Of a DNA stretch of 5,705 bases, positions 1 through 5,705 are shown one piece after another; within the stretch, counting starts at the first letter, position 1; every line of letters begins with the position of its first letter. The stretch is taken from the NCBI GenBank assembly GCA_026985685.1, contig JALSQA010000012.1, positions 1-5,705 of the forward strand. The letters run 5' to 3'. The notes beneath the pieces were generated by a model. The model did not search any database and was not told the DNA's origin. It saw only the letters and a program-made list of their open reading frames with translations. This stretch comes from Campylobacterales bacterium. Lineage in GTDB: Bacteria > Campylobacterota > Campylobacteria > Campylobacterales > QNZT01. A program made the translations under genes and the position numbers.

Positions 1-27
1 ATTTTCAAATGCTCTATCAAATCTTTT
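1..27. repeat. 27-bp direct repeat, copy 1 (in second napB-like gene)
   Basis: This segment is identical to bases 869-895 in napB, in the same orientation. It encodes the shared SKRFDRAFEN stretch. It is the longest exact match between the two paralogues that I can see, and it is cut by the window edge, so it may extend further. It reflects gene duplication under coding constraint rather than a mobile repeat. Confidence 0.85.
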
Positions 28-363
28 GGATTCGCCAGGAGCTGATTTGCTATAAGCTACCTTTTGTGGTTTTGTATTATCTTCACTATAAAGGTCACTC
101 TTTCTAAGCCCTAAAGATTCTTCTGAAACTTCTTGTGTTGGTGTAGAAGTTTTCACAACTTCACTTTTTTTAATTTCAGGTTTTACGGCTTCTTCGATAC
201 TTTGTACTTGAGTAGTTGTACTTTTTTCTGCCACATCACTCAATCTAGCTTTAATCTGCTGTGCCAATGCATCAACTTTTTGCATATCCATCGCAGATAA
301 AGGTAAATATACAAACATCACAATCCCTGCAATAAAGCCAAATAAACGACTATATTCTTTCAT
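1..363 (-). CDS. Second NapB-like protein, 5' part only (121 codons; 3' end outside the window)
   Basis: Read from ATG at 363-361, the frame stays open to base 1. A Shine-Dalgarno (AAGGAT, 371-376) lies 7 bases upstream. Residues 1-24 are a hydrophobic export signal (core about 7-23) ending LSA, a plausible signal peptidase I site; it could also remain as a membrane anchor. Residues 29-47 look like an amphipathic helix, and about 48-78 form a Thr/Lys/Glu-rich linker. Residues 79-121 match NapB residues 28-70 at 31 of 43 positions, from VSEESLGLRK to SKRFDRAFEN, so this is a NapB paralogue immediately downstream of napB. The part that should carry the CxxCH haem sites lies beyond base 1, so haem binding, full length and intactness cannot be judged. 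Unlike napB it lacks a lipobox cysteine and adds about 51 residues before the shared segment. The likely role is an alternative or additional electron-transfer cytochrome for Nap. Paralogy is seen directly; the function is inferred. Confidence 0.85.
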   Translation of the reverse strand, partial: MKEYSRLFGFIAGIVMFVYLPLSAMDMQKVDALAQQIKARLSDVAEKSTTTQVQSIEEAVKPEIKKSEVVKTSTPTQEVSEESLGLRKSDLYSEDNTKPQKVAYSKSAPGESKRFDRAFEN

Positions 364-413
364 ACACCACATCCTTCATAAAGTTTTTTTAAAAAAGTAA
401 TATATACTTCTCT

Positions 414-451
414 AAAAAAATTTTATAAAGAGAAGGTTTTACCCTTCCCTT
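414..451 (-). terminator. Hairpin with downstream U-run between the napB copies (possible attenuator or partial terminator)
   Basis: On the transcribed strand, AAGGGAAGG (451-443) can pair with CCTTCTCTT (436-428). This gives a 9-bp stem with one G-U pair and a 6-base loop (442-437). A run of seven U (420-414) follows, but it is separated from the stem by seven A/U-rich bases, so this is not a textbook intrinsic terminator. The stem begins 9 bases after the napB stop codon. It could cause partial termination or 3'-end stabilisation of a napAGHB transcript, lowering expression of the second napB-like gene. The rest of the gap (381-400) is an A/T-rich near-palindrome (AAGTTTTTTT-AAAAAAGT) of doubtful meaning. 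Confidence 0.4.
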
Positions 452-460
452 ATTTCTTGA

Positions 461-1078
461 TTACTGAACACCTTCATTCATAACATCAATCAAATTTGAT
501 TTTTTCTTTTCACCAGCTTTTCTATAATCTGGTGTAAAGTTGTTTTTAACCAATGGTTTGATTTCAGCCTGAGGAGCATGACATTGAGAACAATTATACC
601 TTCCTTGATATAAATGATTCAATTTCTTAGCTTTCGCAAGTTTTATATCAGAAGTATTACAAAGATTTTTACCTAATACTTTACCCTCTTTTACAACTTT
701 AGAACCTTTCATAGTAGTTGTTGGTCTAAAATCAGTAAAGTGTGAAGGTGGAATTGGTGTTGCTTTCATACTTGGTGCTACATCAGGTAAGTGACATCCA
801 AGACAAGCATTGTTCCCTTTTGTAATAGGTAACAATCCATCTACACTATGTGGAATCATTGGTGGTGCATTTTCAAATGCTCTATCAAATCTTTTTGAAG
901 TACCAGGTGCAGCAGTTGTATATTTTGCTTCTACTGGTTTTGTATTACTCTCTGTATAAAGATTAGTTTTTCTTAGCCCTAAGGACTCTTCTGAGACAGA
1001 TCCTGCTCCAGAAGCACAGCCAACAGCAGCAATCGCTACTAGTGACAATAAACCAATCCATGATTTTTTTAATTTCAT
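461..1078 (-). CDS. napB: NapB, periplasmic nitrate reductase dihaem cytochrome c subunit (possible lipoprotein)
   Basis: NapB is the small dihaem cytochrome that passes electrons to NapA in the periplasm. The 205-residue product has two c-type haem sites, C92-LG-CH96 and C163-SQ-CH167. H77 (in PHSVDG) and H113 (in PSHF) are candidate distal haem ligands, fitting the bis-His pattern of the family. Residues 1-20 are a signal sequence with Lys at 2, 4 and 5 followed by a hydrophobic core. It ends AAVG-C21, which fits the bacterial lipobox pattern loosely (Ala rather than Leu at -3). Residue 22 is Ala, so a mature lipoprotein would not carry an inner-membrane Asp+2 signal. Cleavage by signal peptidase I after A22 is the alternative; NapB is usually described as soluble. 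C140 is an extra cysteine outside the haem motifs. The start ATG overlaps the napH stop (ATGA), with AGGAGA at 1085-1090 as Shine-Dalgarno, indicating translational coupling. Family assignment is firm; lipidation is inferred. Confidence 0.95.
   Translation of the reverse strand: MKLKKSWIGLLSLVAIAAVGCASGAGSVSEESLGLRKTNLYTESNTKPVEAKYTTAAPGTSKRFDRAFENAPPMIPHSVDGLLPITKGNNACLGCHLPDVAPSMKATPIPPSHFTDFRPTTTMKGSKVVKEGKVLGKNLCNTSDIKLAKAKKLNHLYQGRYNCSQCHAPQAEIKPLVKNNFTPDYRKAGEKKKSNLIDVMNEGVQ
869..895. repeat. 27-bp direct repeat, copy 2 (in napB)
   Basis: This segment is identical to bases 1-27 and encodes the same peptide segment before the first haem site of NapB. The two copies are 868 bp apart in direct orientation, so recombination between them would fuse the two napB genes in frame. 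Confidence 0.85.
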
Positions 1079-1899
1079 AGTTTTTCTCCTTTAGTATCGT
1101 TTAGTATATTTCGGATATTAAATCCTAATGCGTCATCATCACAAACATCTACGCATCTACCACAGTTTGTACACTCTGCTTTTACAACAAACTCACTTCG
1201 TTTACCGATCATACCAAGAACTTGAGATTCAGGACAAACATCTTTACATTTCATGCATAGTGTACAATTGTCGCTATTGTGTTTCACTCGAACAAAGTTC
1301 ATCTTACCTATCATCGAGTGGACACCGCCAAGTGGACAGATATGCCCACACCAGCCATTTTTAAGAACAAATAGATCAAACAAAAATATTGCTATCAAAA
1401 GCCCACTACCAGCACCGAAACCAAAAACTACACCTCGATTCAATATAGTAATAGGACTAATAATCTCAAATGCTGCCAACCCACTGATAAACGAAACGAT
1501 CAAAGCCAAACCAAGCATATAATACCTGATATTTCTACTAGCCCATACTTTTCTCTCAATCTTATCTAAGTATAGTACACGCCTAAGCCAATTTGCCAAA
1601 TCTGTAATCATATTTACAGGACAAACCCAACTACAAAAAGCACGACCACCAATCAGACCATAAAATAGTGTGATCAACACTGCACCAACAATAGCATTTA
1701 CACCTATCGCTGCACCAGCAGCTAACATTTGCAAAATAGCAAATGGATCACTTAAAGGTATTGTAGAAAAAAGTGATGAACTAGATAAATCACCACTTAA
1801 AACTTTCCAGCCATATATATTTCCTGCAAAATACAAAAACAGAAGTGAGAGCTGTGTTATACGTCTTAATATAAGATATTTATAATTACTCCACTTCAT
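1075..1899 (-). CDS. napH: NapH, membrane ferredoxin-type quinol dehydrogenase subunit
   Basis: NapH is the integral membrane partner of NapG. Together they oxidise menaquinol and feed electrons towards NapB and NapA. The 274-residue protein has a cytoplasmic-looking basic N-terminus and about four hydrophobic segments (roughly 14-34, 53-84, 126-147 and 158-180). Two CxxxCP motifs typical of NapH/NosR-like proteins are present: C89-SWV-C93-P and C184-GHI-C188-P. The C-terminal domain has two 4Fe-4S motifs, C212/C215/C218/C222-P and C243/C246/C249/C253. The last is followed by Asp rather than the usual Pro. ATG at 1899-1897 directly abuts the napG stop (TAG|ATG), with GGAG at 1906-1909 inside the napG end as Shine-Dalgarno. 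The 3' end overlaps napB by 4 bp. No napC is present in the window, so NapGH is the probable sole quinol-linked input encoded here. Confidence 0.95.
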   Translation of the reverse strand: MKWSNYKYLILRRITQLSLLFLYFAGNIYGWKVLSGDLSSSSLFSTIPLSDPFAILQMLAAGAAIGVNAIVGAVLITLFYGLIGGRAFCSWVCPVNMITDLANWLRRVLYLDKIERKVWASRNIRYYMLGLALIVSFISGLAAFEIISPITILNRGVVFGFGAGSGLLIAIFLFDLFVLKNGWCGHICPLGGVHSMIGKMNFVRVKHNSDNCTLCMKCKDVCPESQVLGMIGKRSEFVVKAECTNCGRCVDVCDDDALGFNIRNILNDTKGEKL

Positions 1900-2748
1900 C
1901 TAGTACTCCACACCCATATTTAGATAATCTTCTGGCTTCTTTGCACTTCGTTTATCATGTGTCGTGACATCTTTATCTACTCTATTTTGTATACGCTGCT
2001 GATCTTTTTTATCCCATCCTTTGACATAGTGATCACCAGGGCGACCAAGTGCCACTTCTCTGGGCTGGACAAAGATAGCTGCTTTTTCCGTCACACATGC
2101 TTGTTCACATAAACCACATCCAGTACAGGCATTCATATGTACAATAGGTTTTAAGAAAGCATGCTTACCGGTACGTTCATTTCGATCATATTCCAAGGAT
2201 ATAGCGACATCAAGCAAAGGACAAGCCCTGTAACAGGCATCACACTGAATACCCCAGAATGCAATACACGAATTTTGATCAACCACAGCAATCCCCATAT
2301 CCATCATATTTGGATCTAGTTCATTTTTGTCATTGGTAACCAAAAGAGGATCAAGAGCCTCCGTTGGACAAACCGGTACACATGGAATATCTTCACACAT
2401 ATAACAAGGAACGTCACGAGGGGTAAAAAATGGTGTACCAATCGTTACGTTATCCTCTGCTTTTGCCATTTTTAGTGTTCTACCTCTAGGCTTACCTGTC
2501 TCTTTATCTATATTACTTGGACGATTGTAACAAGCTTCTGAACATAGCCCGCACTTGATACAAGTTCTTAAAAAGTCATCTTCTTTTAAGGCAGCAGGAG
2601 GTCTGAGTGTAAGGGGTGAGCTTTTTGCTTTAGAAGCATATCCAGCCCATAACAATCCCCCCATAACACCAAGACCAGCGTTTTGTGCTAAAAGTGTGAA
2701 AAACTTTCGCCTTTCACTGATTTTGGTTTTTTTTACCTCTTTACTCAC
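1900..2748 (-). CDS. napG: NapG, Tat-exported ferredoxin with four [4Fe-4S] sites
   Basis: NapG is the periplasmic Fe-S protein that works with NapH in electron transfer from menaquinol to the nitrate reductase. The 282-residue product begins with a twin-arginine signal (S11-E-R13-R14-K-F-F, then a hydrophobic stretch about 17-37). Four cysteine clusters follow: C63/C66/C69/C73; C115/C118/C123/C127-P; C161/C169/C172/C176-P with a long first gap; and C208/C211/C214/C218. The C-terminal 50 residues are charged. The start is GTG (2748-2746). An AGAGGA Shine-Dalgarno lies at 2756-2761, and the next in-frame Met is residue 29, inside the Tat signal, so GTG is the credible start. It follows napA after 17 bp and abuts napH with no gap, so it belongs to the same transcript. 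The protein resembles MauM/NapG-type ferredoxins, and its position between napA and napH fixes the name. Confidence 0.95.
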   Translation of the reverse strand: MSKEVKKTKISERRKFFTLLAQNAGLGVMGGLLWAGYASKAKSSPLTLRPPAALKEDDFLRTCIKCGLCSEACYNRPSNIDKETGKPRGRTLKMAKAEDNVTIGTPFFTPRDVPCYMCEDIPCVPVCPTEALDPLLVTNDKNELDPNMMDMGIAVVDQNSCIAFWGIQCDACYRACPLLDVAISLEYDRNERTGKHAFLKPIVHMNACTGCGLCEQACVTEKAAIFVQPREVALGRPGDHYVKGWDKKDQQRIQNRVDKDVTTHDKRSAKKPEDYLNMGVEY

Positions 2749-2761
2749 TACCTATTCCTCT
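2746..2761 (-). promoter_or_regulatory. Shine-Dalgarno and GTG start of napG
   Basis: The transcribed strand reads AGAGGA (2761-2756), seven bases, then GTG (2748-2746). The site lies in the 17-bp gap after the napA stop. No ATG in frame precedes the twin-arginine motif, so the ribosome site decides the start. The weaker GTG start may keep NapG below NapA in amount, but that is inference. Confidence 0.75.
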
Positions 2762-2765
2762 GTTT

Positions 2766-5570
2766 CTATGCTTTGTACAGTTTTACCGCACATTTTTTAT
2801 AGTCTGTTTGTTTTGACATTGGACATGTCGCATCAAGACAAACTTTATTGATAAAGACTTTTTCATCAAACCATGGTACAAATACAAGTCCTTGAGGTGG
2901 TCTGTTTCTTCCTCTAGTCTCAACTCTTGCTTTTACTTTACCACGTCTTGAATCAACCCAAATCAATTCACCATTTTTGAAACCTTTTGCTTTTGCATCT
3001 TTAGGATTCATATAACAAAGTGCTTCTGGAACGGCACGATATAGCTCAGGTACACGCATTGTCATAGTACCACTATGCCAGTGTTCTAGTACACGACCTG
3101 TACATAACCATGTGTCATATTTTGCATCTGGCATCTCTGGAGGATCCATGTATGGTCTAGCATATATCTTGGCTTTATTAGGTAAGGCATATTTGCCTTT
3201 AGATTTATCAGGACCTGTGAGATTTCCTTGAAGAATTTTTTTCGCCAATGGACCATAAAACGCAAAATCTCCACCTGGATTTGCTTTTGCAGCGTAAGGA
3301 TCATATTTGACATTAAATCTCCATTGTGTCTCTTTACCATCAACAACTGGCCATTTAAGACCTCTGACTTTGTGATAAGTTTTAAATGGTGCGAGATCAT
3401 GTCCATGTCCTCTACCAAATGAAGCATACTCTTCAAAAAGATATTCATGAATCATGAAGCCATAACCTTTAAATACCTTACCATCAGATCCTACTACATT
3501 TCGGCTATCACCTATAACTTCTGAGTTATCATAACCTTTTTGAGGGAAAGAGTTTAGATCTACTTTATATGCTTTTGCTCTTTCATTTGCGAACAATATA
3601 TCATACATAGTTGTTTCAGGTTTATAACCCATTGCTTTGGCTTTTTCTCTAACGTCTGCTAGTTTTTTGCCATTTCTTAATGTATATGGACCCCAAAGGT
3701 CATTGACAGTGAAACGTTTTGAAAGTTCAACCCATTGCCATGTATCACTCATTGCATCACCTACAGGAAGTACTTGTTGTCTCCAGTGTTGAGTACGTCT
3801 TTCAGCATTTCCATAAGCTCCCCATTTCTCATAAATCATCGCAGATGGGAGTACAAGGTCAGAAACTTTCGCAGATATTCCTGGATAGCCATCAGAAGTT
3901 ACGATAAAGTTATCCATCTCTCTTGCTGCTTTGATCCAGTGTTTTGCTGATGCAGAATCTTGATAAGCATTACATACATTTACCCAGGCAAATTTTACAA
4001 CACCATCTTCGATATCTCTATGAATTTTCATGATATGTTGATTACCTACAGGGTTAAGTGTACCTTCAGGGATATGCCATTTATTTTCAGCGATTTTTCT
4101 ATGTTTTGGATTTTTGACCATCAAGTCAGCTGGTAATCTATGACAGAATGTTCCAACTTCTCTAGCCGTACCACAAGCTGAAGGTTGTCCAGTTAATGAA
4201 AATGCACCACTACCTGGTTTAGCTTGTTTATTTAACATAAAGTGTACATTATAAGAGAGTGTATTTACCCAGGTACCACGTGTATGTTGATTCATACCCA
4301 TTGTCCAGAATGATACAACTTTTCTATCTTTTTCAACATAAAGAGCTACAAGATCTTTTAGTTTTTTCTTGAAACTTTCAAGTGATTCGTTTGGATCACC
4401 TTTAGCAATTTTTGCTACATAATCTAATGTAAATGGTTCTAATGATTTTTTATATTCATCAAAAGAGATTTTCCAGTGTTTTAAAGTACCAGCAGTATTT
4501 TTCATCACATCACCCTCTTTATACCCATAAGGTGCAAGAGCAGGTGCTTCTTTAGCTGAAACTTTTTTACTCATCTCTTTGGAAATAGTTTCCATTTCAA
4601 GAGCACTGTATTTACCATCTTTAAGTGATTTCTCACCTTTTCTTCTCATACCATAACCGATATTTACAGGACCTGCTGCAAATACGATATGTTTTTTGAT
4701 AAAATCCCAATCTATAGCATCTGGATGGTTATATACTATTTCACGAGCGATATAGTTCCAAAGTGCAAGGTCAGTACTTGGAGAGAAAATAATATTAAAA
4801 TCACCAAGATCACAAGTTCTGTGTGTATATGTTTGAATATTTACAACTTTAACACGATCTGGATTAGAAAGTTTTCTATCTGTTACACGAGACCAGAGAA
4901 TCGGGTGCATCTCTGCCATATTTGATCCCCATGTTACGATAGTATCAGTAAGCTCGATATCATCATAACAACCACTTGGTTCATCGATACCAAAAGTTTG
5001 ATAAAAACCAACAACCGCAGATGCCATACAGTGACGTGCGTTTGGATCGATCGCATTGGATCTGAATCCTGCTTTCATCATTTTCTGAGCTGCATAACCT
5101 TCCATAACAGTATATTGACCAGATGCAAATACTGCTACACCTTCAGGTCCACTTGCTTTAAGTGCTTTTTTGATGTGTTTTTCCATCTCATCAAATGCTC
5201 TTTTCCAGGAAACTGGTTTAAATGAACCATGTTTGTCAAATTCACCACTTGAATTTACACGAAGTAATGGTGTTTTAAGCCTATCTTCACCATACATAAT
5301 TTTTGCATTAAAGTAACCTTTAATACAGTTAAGACCTCTGTTTACCGGAGCTGCCGGATCACCTTTAACAGCAACGATTTTACCGCCTTTTGTAGCGAGC
5401 ATGATACCACACCCAGTTCCACAAAAACGACACGCTGCTTTATCCCATCTCCAGCCCTCTTCACCTTTGGCTGCTGCTGCTTGCACTTCTGATGGAACTG
5501 TAATTCCAACAGCACTAGCCGCTGCTGCTGCCGCCGAACTTTTTAAAAAGTCACGTCTGCTAATTGACAT
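2766..5570 (-). CDS. napA: NapA, periplasmic nitrate reductase catalytic subunit (Mo-bisMGD, [4Fe-4S])
   Basis: NapA reduces nitrate to nitrite in the periplasm using electrons from NapB. The 934-residue protein starts with a Tat signal (S4-R5-R6-D-F-L-K, then an Ala-rich hydrophobic stretch to about 32). The 4Fe-4S ligands are C47, C50, C54 and C82. K84 is the conserved lysine thought to relay electrons to the molybdopterin, and C181 (ARHCMAS, bases 5028-5030) is the molybdenum ligand. Strongly conserved blocks include WTMGMNQHTRG (422-432), the SLTGQPSACGTAREVGTF segment (458-475) and the GAYGNAERRTQ segment (584-594). The C-terminal domain ends with SKQTDYKKCAV (919-929). The length exceeds that of the E. 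coli enzyme, mainly through insertions near residues 312-365 and 679-735; long NapA is usual in Campylobacterota. AAAGGAGG precedes the ATG. Its own cytoplasmic chaperone NapD is not in the window and probably lies downstream of base 1. No frameshift or missing ligand was seen. Confidence 0.98.
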   Translation of the reverse strand: MSISRRDFLKSSAAAAAASAVGITVPSEVQAAAAKGEEGWRWDKAACRFCGTGCGIMLATKGGKIVAVKGDPAAPVNRGLNCIKGYFNAKIMYGEDRLKTPLLRVNSSGEFDKHGSFKPVSWKRAFDEMEKHIKKALKASGPEGVAVFASGQYTVMEGYAAQKMMKAGFRSNAIDPNARHCMASAVVGFYQTFGIDEPSGCYDDIELTDTIVTWGSNMAEMHPILWSRVTDRKLSNPDRVKVVNIQTYTHRTCDLGDFNIIFSPSTDLALWNYIAREIVYNHPDAIDWDFIKKHIVFAAGPVNIGYGMRRKGEKSLKDGKYSALEMETISKEMSKKVSAKEAPALAPYGYKEGDVMKNTAGTLKHWKISFDEYKKSLEPFTLDYVAKIAKGDPNESLESFKKKLKDLVALYVEKDRKVVSFWTMGMNQHTRGTWVNTLSYNVHFMLNKQAKPGSGAFSLTGQPSACGTAREVGTFCHRLPADLMVKNPKHRKIAENKWHIPEGTLNPVGNQHIMKIHRDIEDGVVKFAWVNVCNAYQDSASAKHWIKAAREMDNFIVTSDGYPGISAKVSDLVLPSAMIYEKWGAYGNAERRTQHWRQQVLPVGDAMSDTWQWVELSKRFTVNDLWGPYTLRNGKKLADVREKAKAMGYKPETTMYDILFANERAKAYKVDLNSFPQKGYDNSEVIGDSRNVVGSDGKVFKGYGFMIHEYLFEEYASFGRGHGHDLAPFKTYHKVRGLKWPVVDGKETQWRFNVKYDPYAAKANPGGDFAFYGPLAKKILQGNLTGPDKSKGKYALPNKAKIYARPYMDPPEMPDAKYDTWLCTGRVLEHWHSGTMTMRVPELYRAVPEALCYMNPKDAKAKGFKNGELIWVDSRRGKVKARVETRGRNRPPQGLVFVPWFDEKVFINKVCLDATCPMSKQTDYKKCAVKLYKA

Positions 5571-5574
5571 ATAG

Positions 5575-5582
5575 CCTCCTTT
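5575..5582 (-). promoter_or_regulatory. Strong Shine-Dalgarno of napA
   Basis: AAGGAGG on the transcribed strand lies four bases before the napA ATG (5570-5568). It closely matches the anti-Shine-Dalgarno and fits high expression of the catalytic subunit. Confidence 0.85.
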
Positions 5583-5602
5583 TGTTAGATTAAACTATTG
5601 CA

Positions 5603-5631
5603 TGCTAATTATAGAATAAATCAAATTAGCA
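5603..5631. repeat. Inverted repeat TGCTAATT-N13-AATTAGCA over the napA -10
   Basis: Two perfect 8-bp arms, at 5603-5610 and 5624-5631, have centres 21 bp (two helical turns) apart. The left arm overlaps the predicted -10 element, and the right arm sits between the -10 and the FNR-like palindrome. This arrangement fits an operator for a dimeric regulator that would block the promoter, but no known regulator consensus is recognised. Chance is possible in such AT-rich DNA. Confidence 0.4.
5608..5613 (-). promoter_or_regulatory. -10 element of the nap operon promoter
   Basis: A perfect TATAAT on the transcribed strand implies a transcription start near 5601 and a leader of about 30 bases before napA. 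The hexamer 17 bp upstream (AGAATT) is a poor -35, as expected for an activator-dependent promoter and for Campylobacterota promoters, which often lack a -35. The FNR-like palindrome would then be centred at about -41.5. Confidence 0.65.
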
Positions 5632-5632
5632 A

Positions 5633-5652
5633 TTCTTGATTTAAATCAAGAA
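5633..5652. promoter_or_regulatory. FNR/CRP-family operator, perfect 20-bp palindrome
   Basis: The core at 5636-5649 reads TTGAT-TTAA-ATCAA, which matches the FNR consensus TTGAT-N4-ATCAA in every defined base. Dyad symmetry extends three more bases on each side (TTC...GAA). In this phylum, FNR/CRP-family regulators of the Nss type control nitrate and nitrosative-stress genes, though the described Campylobacter NssR site (TTAAC-N4-GTTAA) differs in its half-sites. The position, centred at 5642.5, is typical of class II activation of the napA promoter. Which family member binds cannot be told from this window. Confidence 0.75.
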
Positions 5653-5655
5653 GTC

Positions 5656-5661
5656 TATAAT
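5656..5661 (+). promoter_or_regulatory. Possible divergent -10 element (TATAAT, plus strand)
   Basis: A perfect TATAAT on the plus strand lies just beyond the FNR-like palindrome, with another at 5678-5683. Either could start a divergent transcript to the right. No open reading frame starts before the window ends at 5705, and such hexamers arise easily in AT-rich DNA, so support is weak. Confidence 0.2.
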
Positions 5662-5705
5662 GTCAATAAGGTTTGCTTATAATAAAACTATTTTAATTAC
5701 TTTTT

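Noticed and set aside
381..400. A/T near-palindrome (AAGTTTTTTT-AAAAAAGT) before the second napB-like gene, considered as an operator or terminator
   Set aside because: It is made only of A and T runs with one G/C per arm and gives no stable stem loop. It more likely reflects base composition.
1128..1885. Several plus-strand open frames of 71-89 codons antisense to napH
   Set aside because: They lie opposite a clear NapH with intact motifs, have no convincing ribosome sites, and encode no recognisable protein.
2727..2734. Run of eight A (coding strand) near the napG start as a possible phase-variation tract
   Set aside because: It encodes Lys-Lys in a frame that is intact. Campylobacterota contingency tracts are typically longer and often poly-G, and an 8-base A run is common in this AT-rich DNA.
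3086..3448. A 120-codon open frame on the minus strand inside napA
   Set aside because: It overlaps napA in another frame, has no family features, and its composition is that of a shifted reading of the conserved NapA C-terminal part.
1..5705. CRISPR arrays, tRNA or rRNA genes, insertion sequences, toxin or defence genes
   Set aside because: None seen. The window is almost fully filled by the nap genes, and the only repeats are the paralogue match and the promoter dyads.

Overview
The window is one minus-strand operon for the periplasmic nitrate reductase (Nap) system. Transcription runs from right to left: napA, napG, napH, napB, then the 5' part of a second napB-like gene that leaves the window at base 1. 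The napA-G-H-B order, the lack of napC, the low G+C content, the 934-residue NapA (longer than the roughly 830 residues of the enterobacterial enzyme) and a NapGH module as quinol oxidase all point to the Campylobacterota (epsilon class: Sulfurimonas, Sulfurovum, Arcobacter, Wolinella or Campylobacter relatives). The sequence alone does not settle the genus.

Layout: bases 5571-5705 are the control region. It holds a perfect 20-bp palindrome with an FNR-type core (TTGAT-TTAA-ATCAA), a perfect TATAAT -10 element placed so that the palindrome centre falls at about -41.5, a second inverted repeat straddling that -10, and a strong Shine-Dalgarno before napA. Bases 2766-5570 are napA (Mo-bisMGD and 4Fe-4S catalytic subunit, Tat exported). 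Bases 1900-2748 are napG (Tat-exported ferredoxin with four 4Fe-4S sites, GTG start). Bases 1075-1899 are napH (membrane quinol-dehydrogenase subunit with two CxxxCP motifs and two 4Fe-4S sites). Bases 461-1078 are napB (dihaem cytochrome c with a lipobox-like signal). Bases 364-460 are an AT-rich gap with a possible attenuating hairpin. Bases 1-363 encode 121 codons of a second NapB-like protein with a different export signal and a long N-terminal spacer.

How the genes work together: NapH with NapG is expected to take electrons from menaquinol and pass them through their Fe-S clusters to the periplasm. Dihaem NapB then delivers them to NapA, which reduces nitrate to nitrite. The junctions are tight (17-bp gap, zero gap, 4-bp overlap), so napA-G-H-B is very likely one translationally coupled transcript. 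The 97-bp gap with a hairpin before the second napB-like gene breaks that pattern.

The genes themselves are a known system. The parts most worth a second look are the tandem napB paralogue with altered N-terminal anchoring, the consensus FNR-like site at class II spacing, and the hairpin between the two napB copies.
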